Origin: Aestuariivirga sp.
GTDB taxonomy: Bacteria; Pseudomonadota; Alphaproteobacteria; Rhizobiales; Aestuariivirgaceae
Assembly (NCBI RefSeq): GCF_020252395.1
Contig: NZ_JADCDB010000019.1
Coordinates: forward strand, 28,874 to 92,873
Direction: 5' to 3'
DNA: 64,000 bases
The translations under genes were made by a program, and so were the position numbers. Below, piece after piece: positions 16,913 to 25,262 of this stretch; position 1 is the first letter of the stretch, and the number at the start of each line of letters is the position of its first letter. Under the pieces are notes generated by a model. That model was not told where the DNA came from. It saw nothing but the letters and a program-made list of their open reading frames with translations, and did not search any database.

Positions 16913-17120
16913 CGTACGATTCTCTATAACACCCAAAGACCCCATTCAAGGCTCGGCTGGCTGACGCCATCCGAGTTCGCAAACCGCAGACGCCTAAGCA
17001 AGCAGTGGCCATTGCATCAACCGCCCAATACGGCAATCATTCCGCTGAGACTCTACCCACGGATGGATCGTAAATGGGGCTCACACCGCGGACTGCTTCA
17101 ATGGCCGGCGAAGTCTTTAA
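16913..17120. other. intergenic region upstream of phaC without a gene
   Basis: This stretch between the dispersed repeat and the phaC upstream motif has lower GC content than its surroundings and frequent stops in all frames. I see no convincing gene. It probably holds the phaC promoter, but no clear -35/-10 pair was found. Confidence 0.5.
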
Positions 17121-17135
17121 TGCTGCATCGCACAA
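17121..17135. promoter_or_regulatory. possible PhaR-type site upstream of phaC
   Basis: TGCTGCATCGCACAA lies 79 bases before phaC. It resembles the TGC-rich motif, with a TGCA-type core, bound by PhaR repressors upstream of PHA genes in other alphaproteobacteria. Single occurrence, weak evidence. Confidence 0.3.
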
Positions 17136-17213
17136 ACCCCCTCCTCATTGCCAATTTGCCTTTCCACCCAGGCCCTTTACACTTCCGCCATATTCGCCTT
17201 TCAAGAGCAGGCC

Positions 17214-19061
17214 ATGACGGACAGGACGCCCGAACAGAAGCCCGGGAAACCGCAGGCCAACGCGCCGCAACCACCCGCCCAGTTTCAGCTGGCGGACCCC
17301 GTGCAGTTTGCCCAGAACATGGCGCGCGTGTTCGAGCAGGCGGCGGGGATTGCCCGCATGGTGGCGGAGCAGCCGAAACCGGTCCTGACCGAAGCCGAGA
17401 CGCAGATCACCCCCATGGAGCAGGTGTCGAAGACGCTGGGCGCCATCACCCAGTCCTACATGAACGATCCGCAGAAGCTGATGGATGCCCAGATGCAGCT
17501 GTGGAACTCCTATACCCAGCTCTGGCAGAACGCCTGGGCCAAGGCGCTGGGCGAGCATCCCGCCCCAGTGGCCGAGCCCGCCCGCAACGACAAGCGCTTC
17601 AAGGACAAGGACTGGCAGGAAAACACCGTCTTCGATTTCCTCAAGCAGTTCTACCTGATTTCCGCCAACTGGGCGCAGGACATGGTGAAGAACGCCGGGG
17701 GCGTGGACGAGCACACCCGCCGCAAGGCGCGTTTTTATGTGGAGCAGATCGCCAACGCCATCTCGCCCTCGAACTTCGGCTTCACCAACCCGGAAGTGCT
17801 GCGCACCACACTCGCCACCAATGGCGCCAACCTCATCGAGGGCCTCAAGCACCTGCAGGAAGACATGCAGACGCCCGACGGCCGGCTGCGCATCAAGCAG
17901 ACCGACATGACGGCCTTCGAGATCGGCCGCAACATCGCGACGACGCCCGGCATGTTGGTGTTCCGCAACGAGACCTTCGAGCTCATCCAGTATTCGCCCA
18001 CGAAGGCTGAGACCTACGAATACCCCCTCGTCATCTTCCCGCCGTGGATCAACAAGTTCTATATCCTCGACCTCAATGCAAATAAGTCCTTCGTCAAATG
18101 GGCGGTGGACCAAGGCCTCACCGTGTTCATCGTCTCGTGGGTGAATGCGGATGAGAAGCAAGCCCGCAAGAGCTTTTCCGATTACATGCGCGAAGGCTTC
18201 CTCGAAGCGGTGCAGGCGGCCCTCGACGCCACGGGCGCGCCCAAAGTCAATGTCATCGGCTATTGCATCGGCGGCACGCTCACCGCGGCTTCGCTCGGCT
18301 GGATGGCCGCGCAGAACGACCAGCGCGTCAATTCCGCCACCTTCCTCACCACCCAGGTCGATTTCGAGAAGGCGGGCGATCTCCTCGTCTATGTCGACGA
18401 GGAACAGGTGAAGTGGATCGAAGACCGCATGAAGGACAAGGGGTATCTCCCCGGCGCCCGCATGGCGGACGCCTTCAACCTGCTGCGCTCCAACGATCTG
18501 ATCTGGTCCTATGTCGTCAATAACTACATGCTGGGCAAGGACCCGATGCCTTTCGACCTCTTGTACTGGAATGCCGATTCGACCCGCATGCCGGCGGGCG
18601 TCCATTCCTTCTATCTGCGTGAATGCTATATGTCGAACAAGCTGTCACAGGGAAAGATGGTGCTCGACAATGTGAGGATCGACCTCAAGAAGGTGAAGAT
18701 GCCGATCTATAATCTGGCGGCGCGCGAGGACCACATCGCACCCCTGGCCTCGGTGTTCCGCGTTGGCCGCTATTTCGGCGGGCCCACCAGGCTCGTCGTC
18801 TCCGGCTCGGGCCACATCGCCGGCGTCGTCAATCCGCCCGACGCCAACAAGTACCAGTACTGGACCAATGACAAGGGCGCAGCGGCCATCGAGGACTGGC
18901 TCGCGGGCGCCACCGAGCACCCCGGCTCCTGGTGGCCGGACTGGGCGAAATGGATGGCGGACAAGTCCGGCCCCAAGGTGAAGGCGCCCACGCCCGGCAG
19001 CGGCAAGCTTCGCGTGATCGAAGATGCGCCCGGCTCCTATGTGAAGACCCGGGCAGAGTGA
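17214..19061 (+). CDS. phaC: PhaC, class I poly(3-hydroxyalkanoate) synthase
   Basis: A 615-residue polymerase that makes PHA from 3-hydroxyacyl-CoA at the granule surface. The lipase-like box G-Y-C-I-G carries the catalytic Cys351. The later PIYNLAAREDHIAP and GSGHIAG supply the Asp and His of the triad. Length and the N-terminal domain (NPEVLRTTLATNGANLIEGLKHL) fit class I enzymes that act without PhaE/PhaR subunits. ATG 17214 (MTDRTPEQK) was chosen; the preceding frame has no support. The N-terminal 30 residues are Pro/Gln rich. No phaA or phaB lies nearby. Confidence 0.95.
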   Translation: MTDRTPEQKPGKPQANAPQPPAQFQLADPVQFAQNMARVFEQAAGIARMVAEQPKPVLTEAETQITPMEQVSKTLGAITQSYMNDPQKLMDAQMQLWNSYTQLWQNAWAKALGEHPAPVAEPARNDKRFKDKDWQENTVFDFLKQFYLISANWAQDMVKNAGGVDEHTRRKARFYVEQIANAISPSNFGFTNPEVLRTTLATNGANLIEGLKHLQEDMQTPDGRLRIKQTDMTAFEIGRNIATTPGMLVFRNETFELIQYSPTKAETYEYPLVIFPPWINKFYILDLNANKSFVKWAVDQGLTVFIVSWVNADEKQARKSFSDYMREGFLEAVQAALDATGAPKVNVIGYCIGGTLTAASLGWMAAQNDQRVNSATFLTTQVDFEKAGDLLVYVDEEQVKWIEDRMKDKGYLPGARMADAFNLLRSNDLIWSYVVNNYMLGKDPMPFDLLYWNADSTRMPAGVHSFYLRECYMSNKLSQGKMVLDNVRIDLKKVKMPIYNLAAREDHIAPLASVFRVGRYFGGPTRLVVSGSGHIAGVVNPPDANKYQYWTNDKGAAAIEDWLAGATEHPGSWWPDWAKWMADKSGPKVKAPTPGSGKLRVIEDAPGSYVKTRAE

Positions 19062-19115
19062 CGGGGTTGACCCCGGTCAAGGCCCGCCGCAGGAGAGGAT
19101 GAGACAAGGACACCC

Positions 19116-19706
19116 ATGCGAATCGCCCTTCCCCTCTTGGCCCTCCTCGCCTTCACCCTTCCCGCCGTCGCGGCGGAGGACCCGAAGCTGGTGGCCGAGG
19201 GCAACCGCCTCGCCACCATCAACTGCACCAAGTGCCACAATATCGAGGCCACCGGCGAAAGCCCGCTCGCCGACAGCCCGCCATTCCGCGAGATCGCCAA
19301 GAACTATGACCGCGAGGAATTGATCGACGGTTTCATGGACGGCCTTGCCGTGCGCCATCCCCTCATGCCCGACTGGGATGTGACGCAGCCCCAGGCCGAG
19401 GCGCTGACAGCCTTCGTCATGAGCCTCGGCACCGGCCAGAAGTCGGAGGAAACCCAGGCCGCCCGCGGCTTCGACCTCTTGCGCTCGAACTGCGCGCGCT
19501 GCCACGCCATCGACGCCAGCAGCACGTCGCCCAACGGGAAGGCCCCGCCGTTCCGCAACGTGGTCAAGAAGTACGACCCCGATGCGCTGCAGGAGGCGCT
19601 GGCCGAGGGCATCGTCACCGGCCACAACAACATGCCGGAATTCGCCTTCGAGCCGGATGACGTGACCGCCATCATCGCTTATCTCGACACGCTCAAGATG
19701 CCTTGA
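19116..19706 (+). CDS. exported diheme cytochrome c
   Basis: A 196-residue periplasmic protein with a Sec signal peptide (RIALPLLALLAFTLPAVAA) followed by two tandem class I cytochrome c domains. Heme-binding motifs are CTKCH (Cys37, Cys40, His41) and CARCH (Cys126, Cys129, His130). Candidate axial methionines lie in RHPLMPDW and GHNNMPEF. Each half is about 85 residues, suggesting internal duplication. AAGGA lies before ATG 19116. The electron partner is unknown; it follows phaC by 54 bases and may share its transcript. Confidence 0.9.
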   Translation: MRIALPLLALLAFTLPAVAAEDPKLVAEGNRLATINCTKCHNIEATGESPLADSPPFREIAKNYDREELIDGFMDGLAVRHPLMPDWDVTQPQAEALTAFVMSLGTGQKSEETQAARGFDLLRSNCARCHAIDASSTSPNGKAPPFRNVVKKYDPDALQEALAEGIVTGHNNMPEFAFEPDDVTAIIAYLDTLKMP

Positions 19707-19721
19707 ACCGGTCGCCGGGAT

Positions 19722-20033
19722 CTAGCTTCTATCCGCCTCGGCATCCAGTTCGGCGCTGCCGCCCGCCTTCCAGCGCTCCAGCCGGTCATTGCCGGAATGG
19801 CCGCGGCCGCCGAAATCATCCCGCAGCAGCACCGCGGCCAGCACGGTGACCTGCGAGAAGGAGATGCCGAAGGAAAAAGCGAACACGAAGACCCACAGCA
19901 ACGGGCTCTCGGCCTTGCCGAGAAGCGTCCGCACGCCGCCGATATCGGCCGCGAGCAGCATCGCGACAAACACCCATCCCGCAGCCATGCCGATGAGCGA
20001 CCATTTCAGAAGAAAGCGAATGAGCGGAGGCAT
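19722..20033 (-). CDS. small two-span membrane protein
   Basis: A 103-residue protein with two clear hydrophobic segments (about residues 9-29 and 45-68) and a hydrophilic, charged C-terminus (DDFGGRGHSGNDRLERW). The pattern is that of small conserved alphaproteobacterial inner-membrane proteins of unknown function. It is convergent with the cytochrome c gene, 15 bases between stops. I do not recognise a named family. Confidence 0.7.
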   Translation of the reverse strand: MPPLIRFLLKWSLIGMAAGWVFVAMLLAADIGGVRTLLGKAESPLLWVFVFAFSFGISFSQVTVLAAVLLRDDFGGRGHSGNDRLERWKAGGSAELDAEADRS

Positions 20034-20108
20034 GGATCCTCAACGTTTCCCGCGGAGCGGAAGCTCCGGGCTGTGTATAGCGTAGACTGTGCGATGCACC
20101 ATGAAAGT

Positions 20109-20137
20109 TTGCCAAAGAGGACCATTTCCAATATAGT
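20109..20137 (+). promoter_or_regulatory. sigma70-type promoter in an AT-rich patch
   Basis: TTGCCA (20109-20114), 17-base spacer, TATAGT (20132-20137), in a markedly AT-rich stretch. It points at the winged-helix gene. About 30 bases on is GAGG-N4-GTG (GTG 20171), which opens a frame different from that of the downstream protein. Confidence 0.65.
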
Positions 20138-20307
20138 AAAAATTGTAATTATGATTTCTGTTGAGGTATAGTGATCGCGCCCAGCAGACGTGATTTGACC
20201 TCAACGCGGACCCCGCCGCCGCAAAGAGACGCACAATAGAGTACACCACACTCCGCCAGGCAATCCTCGAGGCCGAAAAGCAGCACGGGCTTCATGAGCT
20301 CGACTTC

Positions 20308-20559
20308 ATGATGCGCGAACTGCTCCATGCCATCACCACGGCCCAGATCAACAACGAGCCGATGCGGGTCTCCCACCTGATGCGGGACCCCGCCCACGGC
20401 ACCTTCCCGACCATCAGCGCCAAGCTCAAGAAGCTCGTCGACGGCGGCTGGGTGGAGCGCCGCGGCGACAGTTCCGACAAGCGCTCGGTGCTGCTCGAGG
20501 CCACGCCCAAGACTCTCGAGGCCTTCGACAGCATCTCCAACGCGCTGGATTCGCTCTGA
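20308..20559 (+). CDS. MarR-like winged-helix protein, 5' end uncertain
   Basis: The 83 residues from ATG 20308 form a winged helix of the MarR type: RVSHLMRDPAHGTFPTISAKLKKLVDGGWVERRGDSSDKRSVLLEATPKTLEAF. The frame stays open upstream to about 20205 and reads convincingly coding (TIEYTTLRQAILEAEKQHGL) but has no ATG, GTG or TTG there. A GTG with GAGG lies at 20171 in another frame that stops at TAG 20237-20239. So the gene may begin at GTG 20171 and be frameshifted in the CCCCGCCGCCGC tract, or may use a rare start. DNA binding is inferred from fold. Confidence 0.6.
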   Translation: MMRELLHAITTAQINNEPMRVSHLMRDPAHGTFPTISAKLKKLVDGGWVERRGDSSDKRSVLLEATPKTLEAFDSISNALDSL

Positions 20560-20578
20560 ATCCCTTGCCCACTTTCCT

Positions 20579-21454
20579 CTAGGCCCGGTCCTCTGCCGCG
20601 ACCTGAAAGAGCCACGCGCACAGCGCCGCCGTGCCGGCTGAGCTTGCCGCGGTCTTCGGAGAGATAAGGCCGTAGGCCGTCCCGTCGGGATCGAACCCGT
20701 AGGGCGCCGCCAGGCGTGACTGATTGACGTCCTGTCGCACCAGCACGCGTGGGCAAAGTGCCACCCCGAGGCCGGAAAGAGCAGCTTCGATCACCAGGAA
20801 ATGATGATCGAGCATGCGCATGCTTCGGGGTTTGGGGGCATCGGGATGTTCGCGCAGCCAGTTCTGCCAGGCATCCGGACGTGTTGTGCTGCCGATGGCG
20901 ACGTAGTCACCCTTCTGGAATGCGTCGCCAAGCTTGGGCTGATGCACGGGCCCCACCCTCTCCGGCATGAGGGACTGCACCGACCAGTCGGGTTGTAGGG
21001 GAAAGTCCAGGCGCCGCAAGGCCAGTGCGATCCGGTCGCGGGCGAAGTCCAGCGTTCCCCCGCCGGTAGACAGATGCACCTCGATCTCAGGGTGACGGTC
21101 CTGAAAGCTCGAGAGGCGGGGAATCAGCCAGCGCATGGCCAGCGATCTTTCGCAGGACAGCAGGACCGGCGGCGCCGACTGGCGGTGCCTGATCTCCTGC
21201 AATGTCCTGGACAGCAAACCGAAAGCTTGCGTTGCCGCCGCCGCGAGCTGTGCGCCATCCTGCGTGAGCCGCAGCCCACGGCCATCGGGTTCAAGCAGCG
21301 TGAGGCCCAGGGACCCCGCAAGGTTCGCGGCCCGGCGGCTGACGGCACCATGAGTCAGGGCCAGTTCCTCGGCGGCAGCGCGCACCGACCCCTTTCGGGC
21401 AATCGTCTCAAAGGCCCGCAGATCATCGAGGGACGGAATCTCCGACCGGCGCAT
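20579..21454 (-). CDS. LysR family transcriptional regulator (GcvA-like)
   Basis: A 291-residue LysR-type regulator. The N-terminal helix-turn-helix is SLDDLRAFETIARKGSVRAAAEELALTHGAVSRRAANLAGSLGLTLLE, and the C-terminal periplasmic-binding-protein-like effector domain resembles the GcvA group (AALSGLGVALCPRVLVRQDV). It is divergent from the pdxA-like gene with a 116-base gap rich in AT and TGAT/ATCA half-sites, so it probably controls that operon in response to an unknown metabolite. The ATG at 21454 gives the usual MRRSEIPSLDDLRAFE. Confidence 0.92.
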   Translation of the reverse strand: MRRSEIPSLDDLRAFETIARKGSVRAAAEELALTHGAVSRRAANLAGSLGLTLLEPDGRGLRLTQDGAQLAAAATQAFGLLSRTLQEIRHRQSAPPVLLSCERSLAMRWLIPRLSSFQDRHPEIEVHLSTGGGTLDFARDRIALALRRLDFPLQPDWSVQSLMPERVGPVHQPKLGDAFQKGDYVAIGSTTRPDAWQNWLREHPDAPKPRSMRMLDHHFLVIEAALSGLGVALCPRVLVRQDVNQSRLAAPYGFDPDGTAYGLISPKTAASSAGTAALCAWLFQVAAEDRA

Positions 21455-21570
21455 TGGTGATCAATCCTCACTGATAAACGTCAGATTCTTTGGATATCAT
21501 TCTCTTATTGTTGCGTCCATATCACTGGTGCCGGGTGCCCTGGAAGCTCTCACACGAAAGGAAGACGCCG

Positions 21571-22569
21571 TTGAGCCGTGAATCTCCTCCGATCGCCGTG
21601 ACGATGGGCGATCCAGCCGGGATCGGCCCCGAGACCGTCGTGAAAATGTTCATGCGCCGCCCGGGGCAACACCGCTGGATCGCCGTGGGCGATCCGGGGG
21701 TCTTCGGACGCGCTCTGCGCCTCCTCGACTGCCCGGCGCCGCTCAGCTCCATCTCTGCGCCGGAGGACGCGCAGGCTGGACGTCTCAACGTCCTGAAGAC
21801 GTCTCATGTGGCCGAGGCGCCGCCCTTCGGCCGCGTTAGTGCTGCATGTGGGCAAGCTGCCTACGACGCCATCGCAGCGGCCGTGGAGTTGGCCCAGTCC
21901 GGGCGGGTCGCGGGCATTGTCACTGCGCCCATCAACAAGGAAGCACTCGCTGCCGCATCCGTCGCCTATCCGGGGCACACCGAGATGCTCGCCGAGTTGA
22001 GCGGTTCTCCGCGTGTCGCGATGATGCTTGCGAATGACGAGATTCGTACGGTGCTCGTCACCGTGCACTGCTCGCTCATGCAGGCCATCCGCAGCGCGGA
22101 CTTCCCGGCGCAGATGACGGCGATCCGCCTGGCTCACCAGGGCACGCAGGCCCTCGGTGTACCTCGCCCGCGGATCGCGGTGGCGGGGCTCAACCCGCAC
22201 GCTGGGGAAGGAGGGCTCTTCGGGGATGAGGAAGAACGCATCATCCGGCCGGCCGTGAGGGCGGCATGTGCCGAAGGCATGGATGTTTCAGGGCCGTGGC
22301 CCGGCGACACGGTTTTCATGCAGGCCCGCGACGGCCGGTTCGACGTCGTGGTTGCGCAATATCACGACCAGGGCCTGATCCCCCTCAAATACCTCGGACT
22401 GGCAAGAGGCGTGAACATCACGCTCGGCCTGCCGTTCATCCGCACCAGCCCCGACCACGGAACGGCCTTCGACATCGCCGGCCGCGGCATCGCCGATTCA
22501 AGTAGCCTGGAGACTGCCTTCGACTACGCGGTAAAACTATGGGAGAACCAGGACGTCCATCATGGCTGA
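21571..22569 (+). CDS. PdxA-like 4-hydroxythreonine-4-phosphate dehydrogenase family protein
   Basis: A 332-residue NAD-dependent dehydrogenase/decarboxylase of the PdxA family. Motifs include VTMGDPAGIGPE, TAPINKEAL, PGHTEMLAEL, LNPHAGEGGLFGDEE and VVAQYHDQGLIPLKYLG with the metal-binding histidines. TTG 21571 was chosen because AAGGAAG lies 6-7 bases upstream and homologues start close to IAVTMGDP. The linkage to a LysR regulator rather than to ksgA/surA suggests the catabolic PdxA2 branch (e.g. 4-phospho-tetronate metabolism) rather than vitamin B6 synthesis. No DUF1537 kinase is nearby. Confidence 0.85.
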   Translation: MSRESPPIAVTMGDPAGIGPETVVKMFMRRPGQHRWIAVGDPGVFGRALRLLDCPAPLSSISAPEDAQAGRLNVLKTSHVAEAPPFGRVSAACGQAAYDAIAAAVELAQSGRVAGIVTAPINKEALAAASVAYPGHTEMLAELSGSPRVAMMLANDEIRTVLVTVHCSLMQAIRSADFPAQMTAIRLAHQGTQALGVPRPRIAVAGLNPHAGEGGLFGDEEERIIRPAVRAACAEGMDVSGPWPGDTVFMQARDGRFDVVVAQYHDQGLIPLKYLGLARGVNITLGLPFIRTSPDHGTAFDIAGRGIADSSSLETAFDYAVKLWENQDVHHG

Positions 22570-23239
22570 CCTCGACTTCATCTTCATGCTCACCCGCAAC
22601 GACCGAACGGTCGCCGATGCCGCCGCGCATCTAGACACCGCGCTCGGCTGCGGGGTCCGGCATATCGGCTTCAAGGACGTGGGGCTGCCGTTCGACGATC
22701 TCGCCGCCCTCACGCGGCGCATCCGGAGCGCTGGAGGCAAGGCCTATCTGGAGGTCGTCTCTCTGGATCCTGCTGCCGAGATCGCGTCGATCGCATCGGG
22801 GATTCGCCTCGGCGTCGACTGCTTGCTGGGCGGCGTGAACGTCGAAGCGGCACTGCCCCTGGTCGCGGGATCGGGCATAGCCTACCTTCCCTTCGCCGGG
22901 ACGGTTCATGGCCACCCGAGCATCCTGACGGGAACCCCGGAGGACATCGCAGCAAGCGCAGCCGCGCTGACTCGCCATGACGCAGTCTCGGGCATCGATC
23001 TCCTGGCATGGCGGCACGATGGCGATGCACCGAAGCTGATCGCGGCAGCCGTGCGGGCAGCGCGAAAGCCCGTCATCGTCGCGGGCTCCATCGAACGACT
23101 GGAGCAGATCGCCGCCCTGGCAGCGGCCGGCGCTGCAGGCTTCACGGTGGGCACGGCGGCTCTCGATGGCAGGTTTCCCGCAAGGAGCAGTGCTCTGGCC
23201 GACCAGCTGACTGAAATCCTGAGATCGGCACGCCGCTAA
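22562..23239 (+). CDS. TIM-barrel protein, ribulose-phosphate-binding-like
   Basis: A 225-residue protein overlapping the end of the pdxA-like gene by 8 bases. It shows beta-alpha repeats (GVRHIGFKDVGLP, LGVDCLLGGVNV, ISGIDLLAW-type strands) and a C-terminal phosphate-binding signature PVIVAGSIERLEQIAAL followed by AAGFTVGTAALDG, as in HisA, TrpC and related barrels. It has no motif that I can assign to a named enzyme. Operon context suggests that it acts on a phosphorylated product or precursor of the PdxA-like enzyme. Confidence 0.72.
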   Translation: MADLDFIFMLTRNDRTVADAAAHLDTALGCGVRHIGFKDVGLPFDDLAALTRRIRSAGGKAYLEVVSLDPAAEIASIASGIRLGVDCLLGGVNVEAALPLVAGSGIAYLPFAGTVHGHPSILTGTPEDIAASAAALTRHDAVSGIDLLAWRHDGDAPKLIAAAVRAARKPVIVAGSIERLEQIAALAAAGAAGFTVGTAALDGRFPARSSALADQLTEILRSARR

Positions 23240-23242
23240 AGG

Positions 23243-23270
23243 AAAGGGGCCGCCTTCCGGCAGCCCCTTT
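23243..23270. terminator. bidirectional hairpin between the TIM-barrel gene and rpsI
   Basis: AAAGGGGCCGCC-TTCC-GGCAGCCCCTTT, an 11-of-12-bp stem between convergent genes. A-rich on one side and T-rich on the other, as expected for a two-way terminator. Confidence 0.8.
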
Positions 23271-23300
23271 GGAAAAAGCAGACTGAAATCTGCTGCGTGC

Positions 23301-23798
23301 TCAGCGCTTCGAGAACTGGAAGCTGCGGCGGGCCTTGGGGTGGCCGTACTTCTTGCGCTCGACCATGCGGGGGTCGCGCGTGAGGAAGCCGGCCTTCTTC
23401 AGGGCCTGGCGCAGTTCGGGCTCGAAATAGGTGAGCGCACGGGCAAGCCCGTGGCGGACGGCGCCGGCCTGGCCGGACAGGCCGCCGCCGGCAACCGTGC
23501 AGTCAATGTCGAGTTCGGTGGCGCGGTTCACCGTCATCAGCGGCTGCTGGACGAGCATGCGCAGCACGGAGCGGGCGAAATAGGTCTCGATCGGCTTGCC
23601 GTTGATGGTGATCTTGCCCTTGCCGCGCTTGATCCAGACGCGCGAGGTGGCGTTCTTGCGGCGGCCGGTCGCATAGGCGCGGCCCTGGGCATCGAGCTTG
23701 GGCTTGGCAGGAGCAGCGGCAGCAGCCGAGGCCCCGCCGGAAGCGGGAGCCACGCCCATGGCCTGGCCGAGATCTGCGAGGGATTTGCGTTCAGCCAT
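23301..23798 (-). CDS. rpsI: ribosomal protein S9
   Basis: A 165-residue small-subunit protein uS9. The conserved core runs from [20 protein letters not shown] to the C-terminal [11 protein letters not shown], whose final Lys-Arg tail reaches the ribosomal P site. The first ~35 residues are an Ala-rich extension usual in Hyphomicrobiales. It starts one base after the rplM stop, forming the standard rplM-rpsI operon. Confidence 0.98.
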   Translation of the reverse strand: MAERKSLADLGQAMGVAPASGGASAAAAAPAKPKLDAQGRAYATGRRKNATSRVWIKRGKGKITINGKPIETYFARSVLRMLVQQPLMTVNRATELDIDCTVAGGGLSGQAGAVRHGLARALTYFEPELRQALKKAGFLTRDPRMVERKKYGHPKARRSFQFSKR

Positions 23799-23799
23799 G

Positions 23800-24264
23800 T
23801 CAGCCTCTCACCGCATTCTTGGGGTTCATGGACTTGATGTCGAGCTTCCTGGGCTTCTGCGCGTCATGGGGGTGCGCGGCGCCGCCATAGATCTTGAGGT
23901 GCGTCATTTGCTGGCGCTTCAAGGAACCGCCGGGAAGCATTCGCTTCACGGCAAGTTCCAGCACGCGCTCGGGGTACTTGCCCTCGAGGATCTTGCCGGC
24001 ATTGCGCTCCTTGATGCCACCCGGGAAGCCGGTGTGGTGGAAGTAGCTCTTCTGCTCTTTCTTCTTGCCGGTGAAGTGGATCTTCCCGGCATTGATGACG
24101 ACGACGTGGTCGCCGCAATCCATGTGGGGGGTGAAGGTGGCCTTGTGCTTGCCGCGCAGGCGGTTCGCGATGATGGCGGCCAGGCGGCCGACGACGAGGC
24201 CTTCCGCGTCGATCAGCACCCAGTCCTTCACGATGTCCTTGGCTTTCGCCGAATAGGTTGTCAT
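23800..24264 (-). CDS. rplM: ribosomal protein L13
   Basis: A 154-residue large-subunit protein uL13, an early 50S assembly protein. The signatures [43 protein letters not shown] and [20 protein letters not shown] are characteristic. It is the first gene of the rplM-rpsI operon. Upstream, 24265-24500 is a gap with the divergent secreted-protein gene on the other side. Confidence 0.98.
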   Translation of the reverse strand: MTTYSAKAKDIVKDWVLIDAEGLVVGRLAAIIANRLRGKHKATFTPHMDCGDHVVVINAGKIHFTGKKKEQKSYFHHTGFPGGIKERNAGKILEGKYPERVLELAVKRMLPGGSLKRQQMTHLKIYGGAAHPHDAQKPRKLDIKSMNPKNAVRG

Positions 24265-24500
24265 CCGCTTGTCTCTGGTGTTACGGGGTCAAAGATGAGA
24301 GGGGAAAGACTAAAGCCTCCGTACCCCGCTCGATGCCGTGCTGATTAGGGACCAGACGCCGGCCTGTCAAGGAAAACACCGGAAAACGCCGCAGAAAATT
24401 GCTGTGGTAACATGATACCGCAGAGAGCATAGCCACCCCGAAATCGCCCTTCCCCCGCCACCCGCCATGGCCTAGACTTTACGCCAGCAGGAAAGCACAG

Positions 24501-25262
24501 ATGACAGCACGCATTTTCGTGACACTCGCAGCCGTGGCCAGCCTCGCCATGCCGGCCGCCCAGGCCGCCACCGCGCGCACGGGGGACCACACTGTTCTCG
24601 CCCAGGCGGCCACACCTCTGCCCGCTCCGGCGGAGCCCTCCGCCGGAGCCCCGGCAACGCCACAGGCCACCGCGCCCGCCCCCGCCACGCCCCCGGCTGC
24701 GGCGGCCGAGCCAGCGCCTCAAGAACAGACCACGCCCGATATGTCCGGCGGGCAGGACGGCGCCTTGCCCCAGGACAATGGCGACACACCGGACGGCGAG
24801 CTGAGCCTCGGCGAAATCCCGACCATCGAGACCATGGAGCTGACGCCCGAACTCGCCAAGCGCGCGCTCGACAGCTACATCATGGCCAAAACCAAATATG
24901 CCGACACCAACCTCGACCAGTACGAGAACCTGCAGGACTTCGTCGATCAGACGCCGGATGGCAAGAAGTTCGAGGCGGATGTGAAGGCCGCCGGCTTTGC
25001 CAACGTCTCCGACTGGAACCTCGCCGTCACCACGCTGGGCCTCACCTATTCCTCAGTCACGGACGACCAGACTTCGGACCTTGAGCAGCAGATCAAGGAG
25101 GTGGAGGACGACACGGAACTGGCCCAGGACATGAAGGACAAGATGGTGAAGGCGCTGAAGGCGCTCATCCCGTCCGACAACAACAAGAAGGTCATCCAGG
25201 AGCTGATGAACGATCCGGTCTATGGCCCGAAGCTGAAGCAGCTCGACATCGAGGAAGAATGA
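24501..25262 (+). CDS. secreted protein with Ala/Pro-rich linker, function unknown
   Basis: A 253-residue protein with a Sec signal peptide (ARIFVTLAAVASLAMPAAQA), an Ala/Pro-rich low-complexity segment at about residues 35-75, an acidic stretch, and a mostly helical C-terminal domain (about 110-253: LAKRALDSYIMAKTKYADTN, then KKVIQELMNDPVYGPKLKQ). I do not recognise the domain. It ends in a four-base overlap with the enoyl-CoA hydratase gene, so the two are co-translated despite different cell compartments. It is probably periplasmic. Confidence 0.8.
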   Translation: MTARIFVTLAAVASLAMPAAQAATARTGDHTVLAQAATPLPAPAEPSAGAPATPQATAPAPATPPAAAAEPAPQEQTTPDMSGGQDGALPQDNGDTPDGELSLGEIPTIETMELTPELAKRALDSYIMAKTKYADTNLDQYENLQDFVDQTPDGKKFEADVKAAGFANVSDWNLAVTTLGLTYSSVTDDQTSDLEQQIKEVEDDTELAQDMKDKMVKALKALIPSDNNKKVIQELMNDPVYGPKLKQLDIEEE

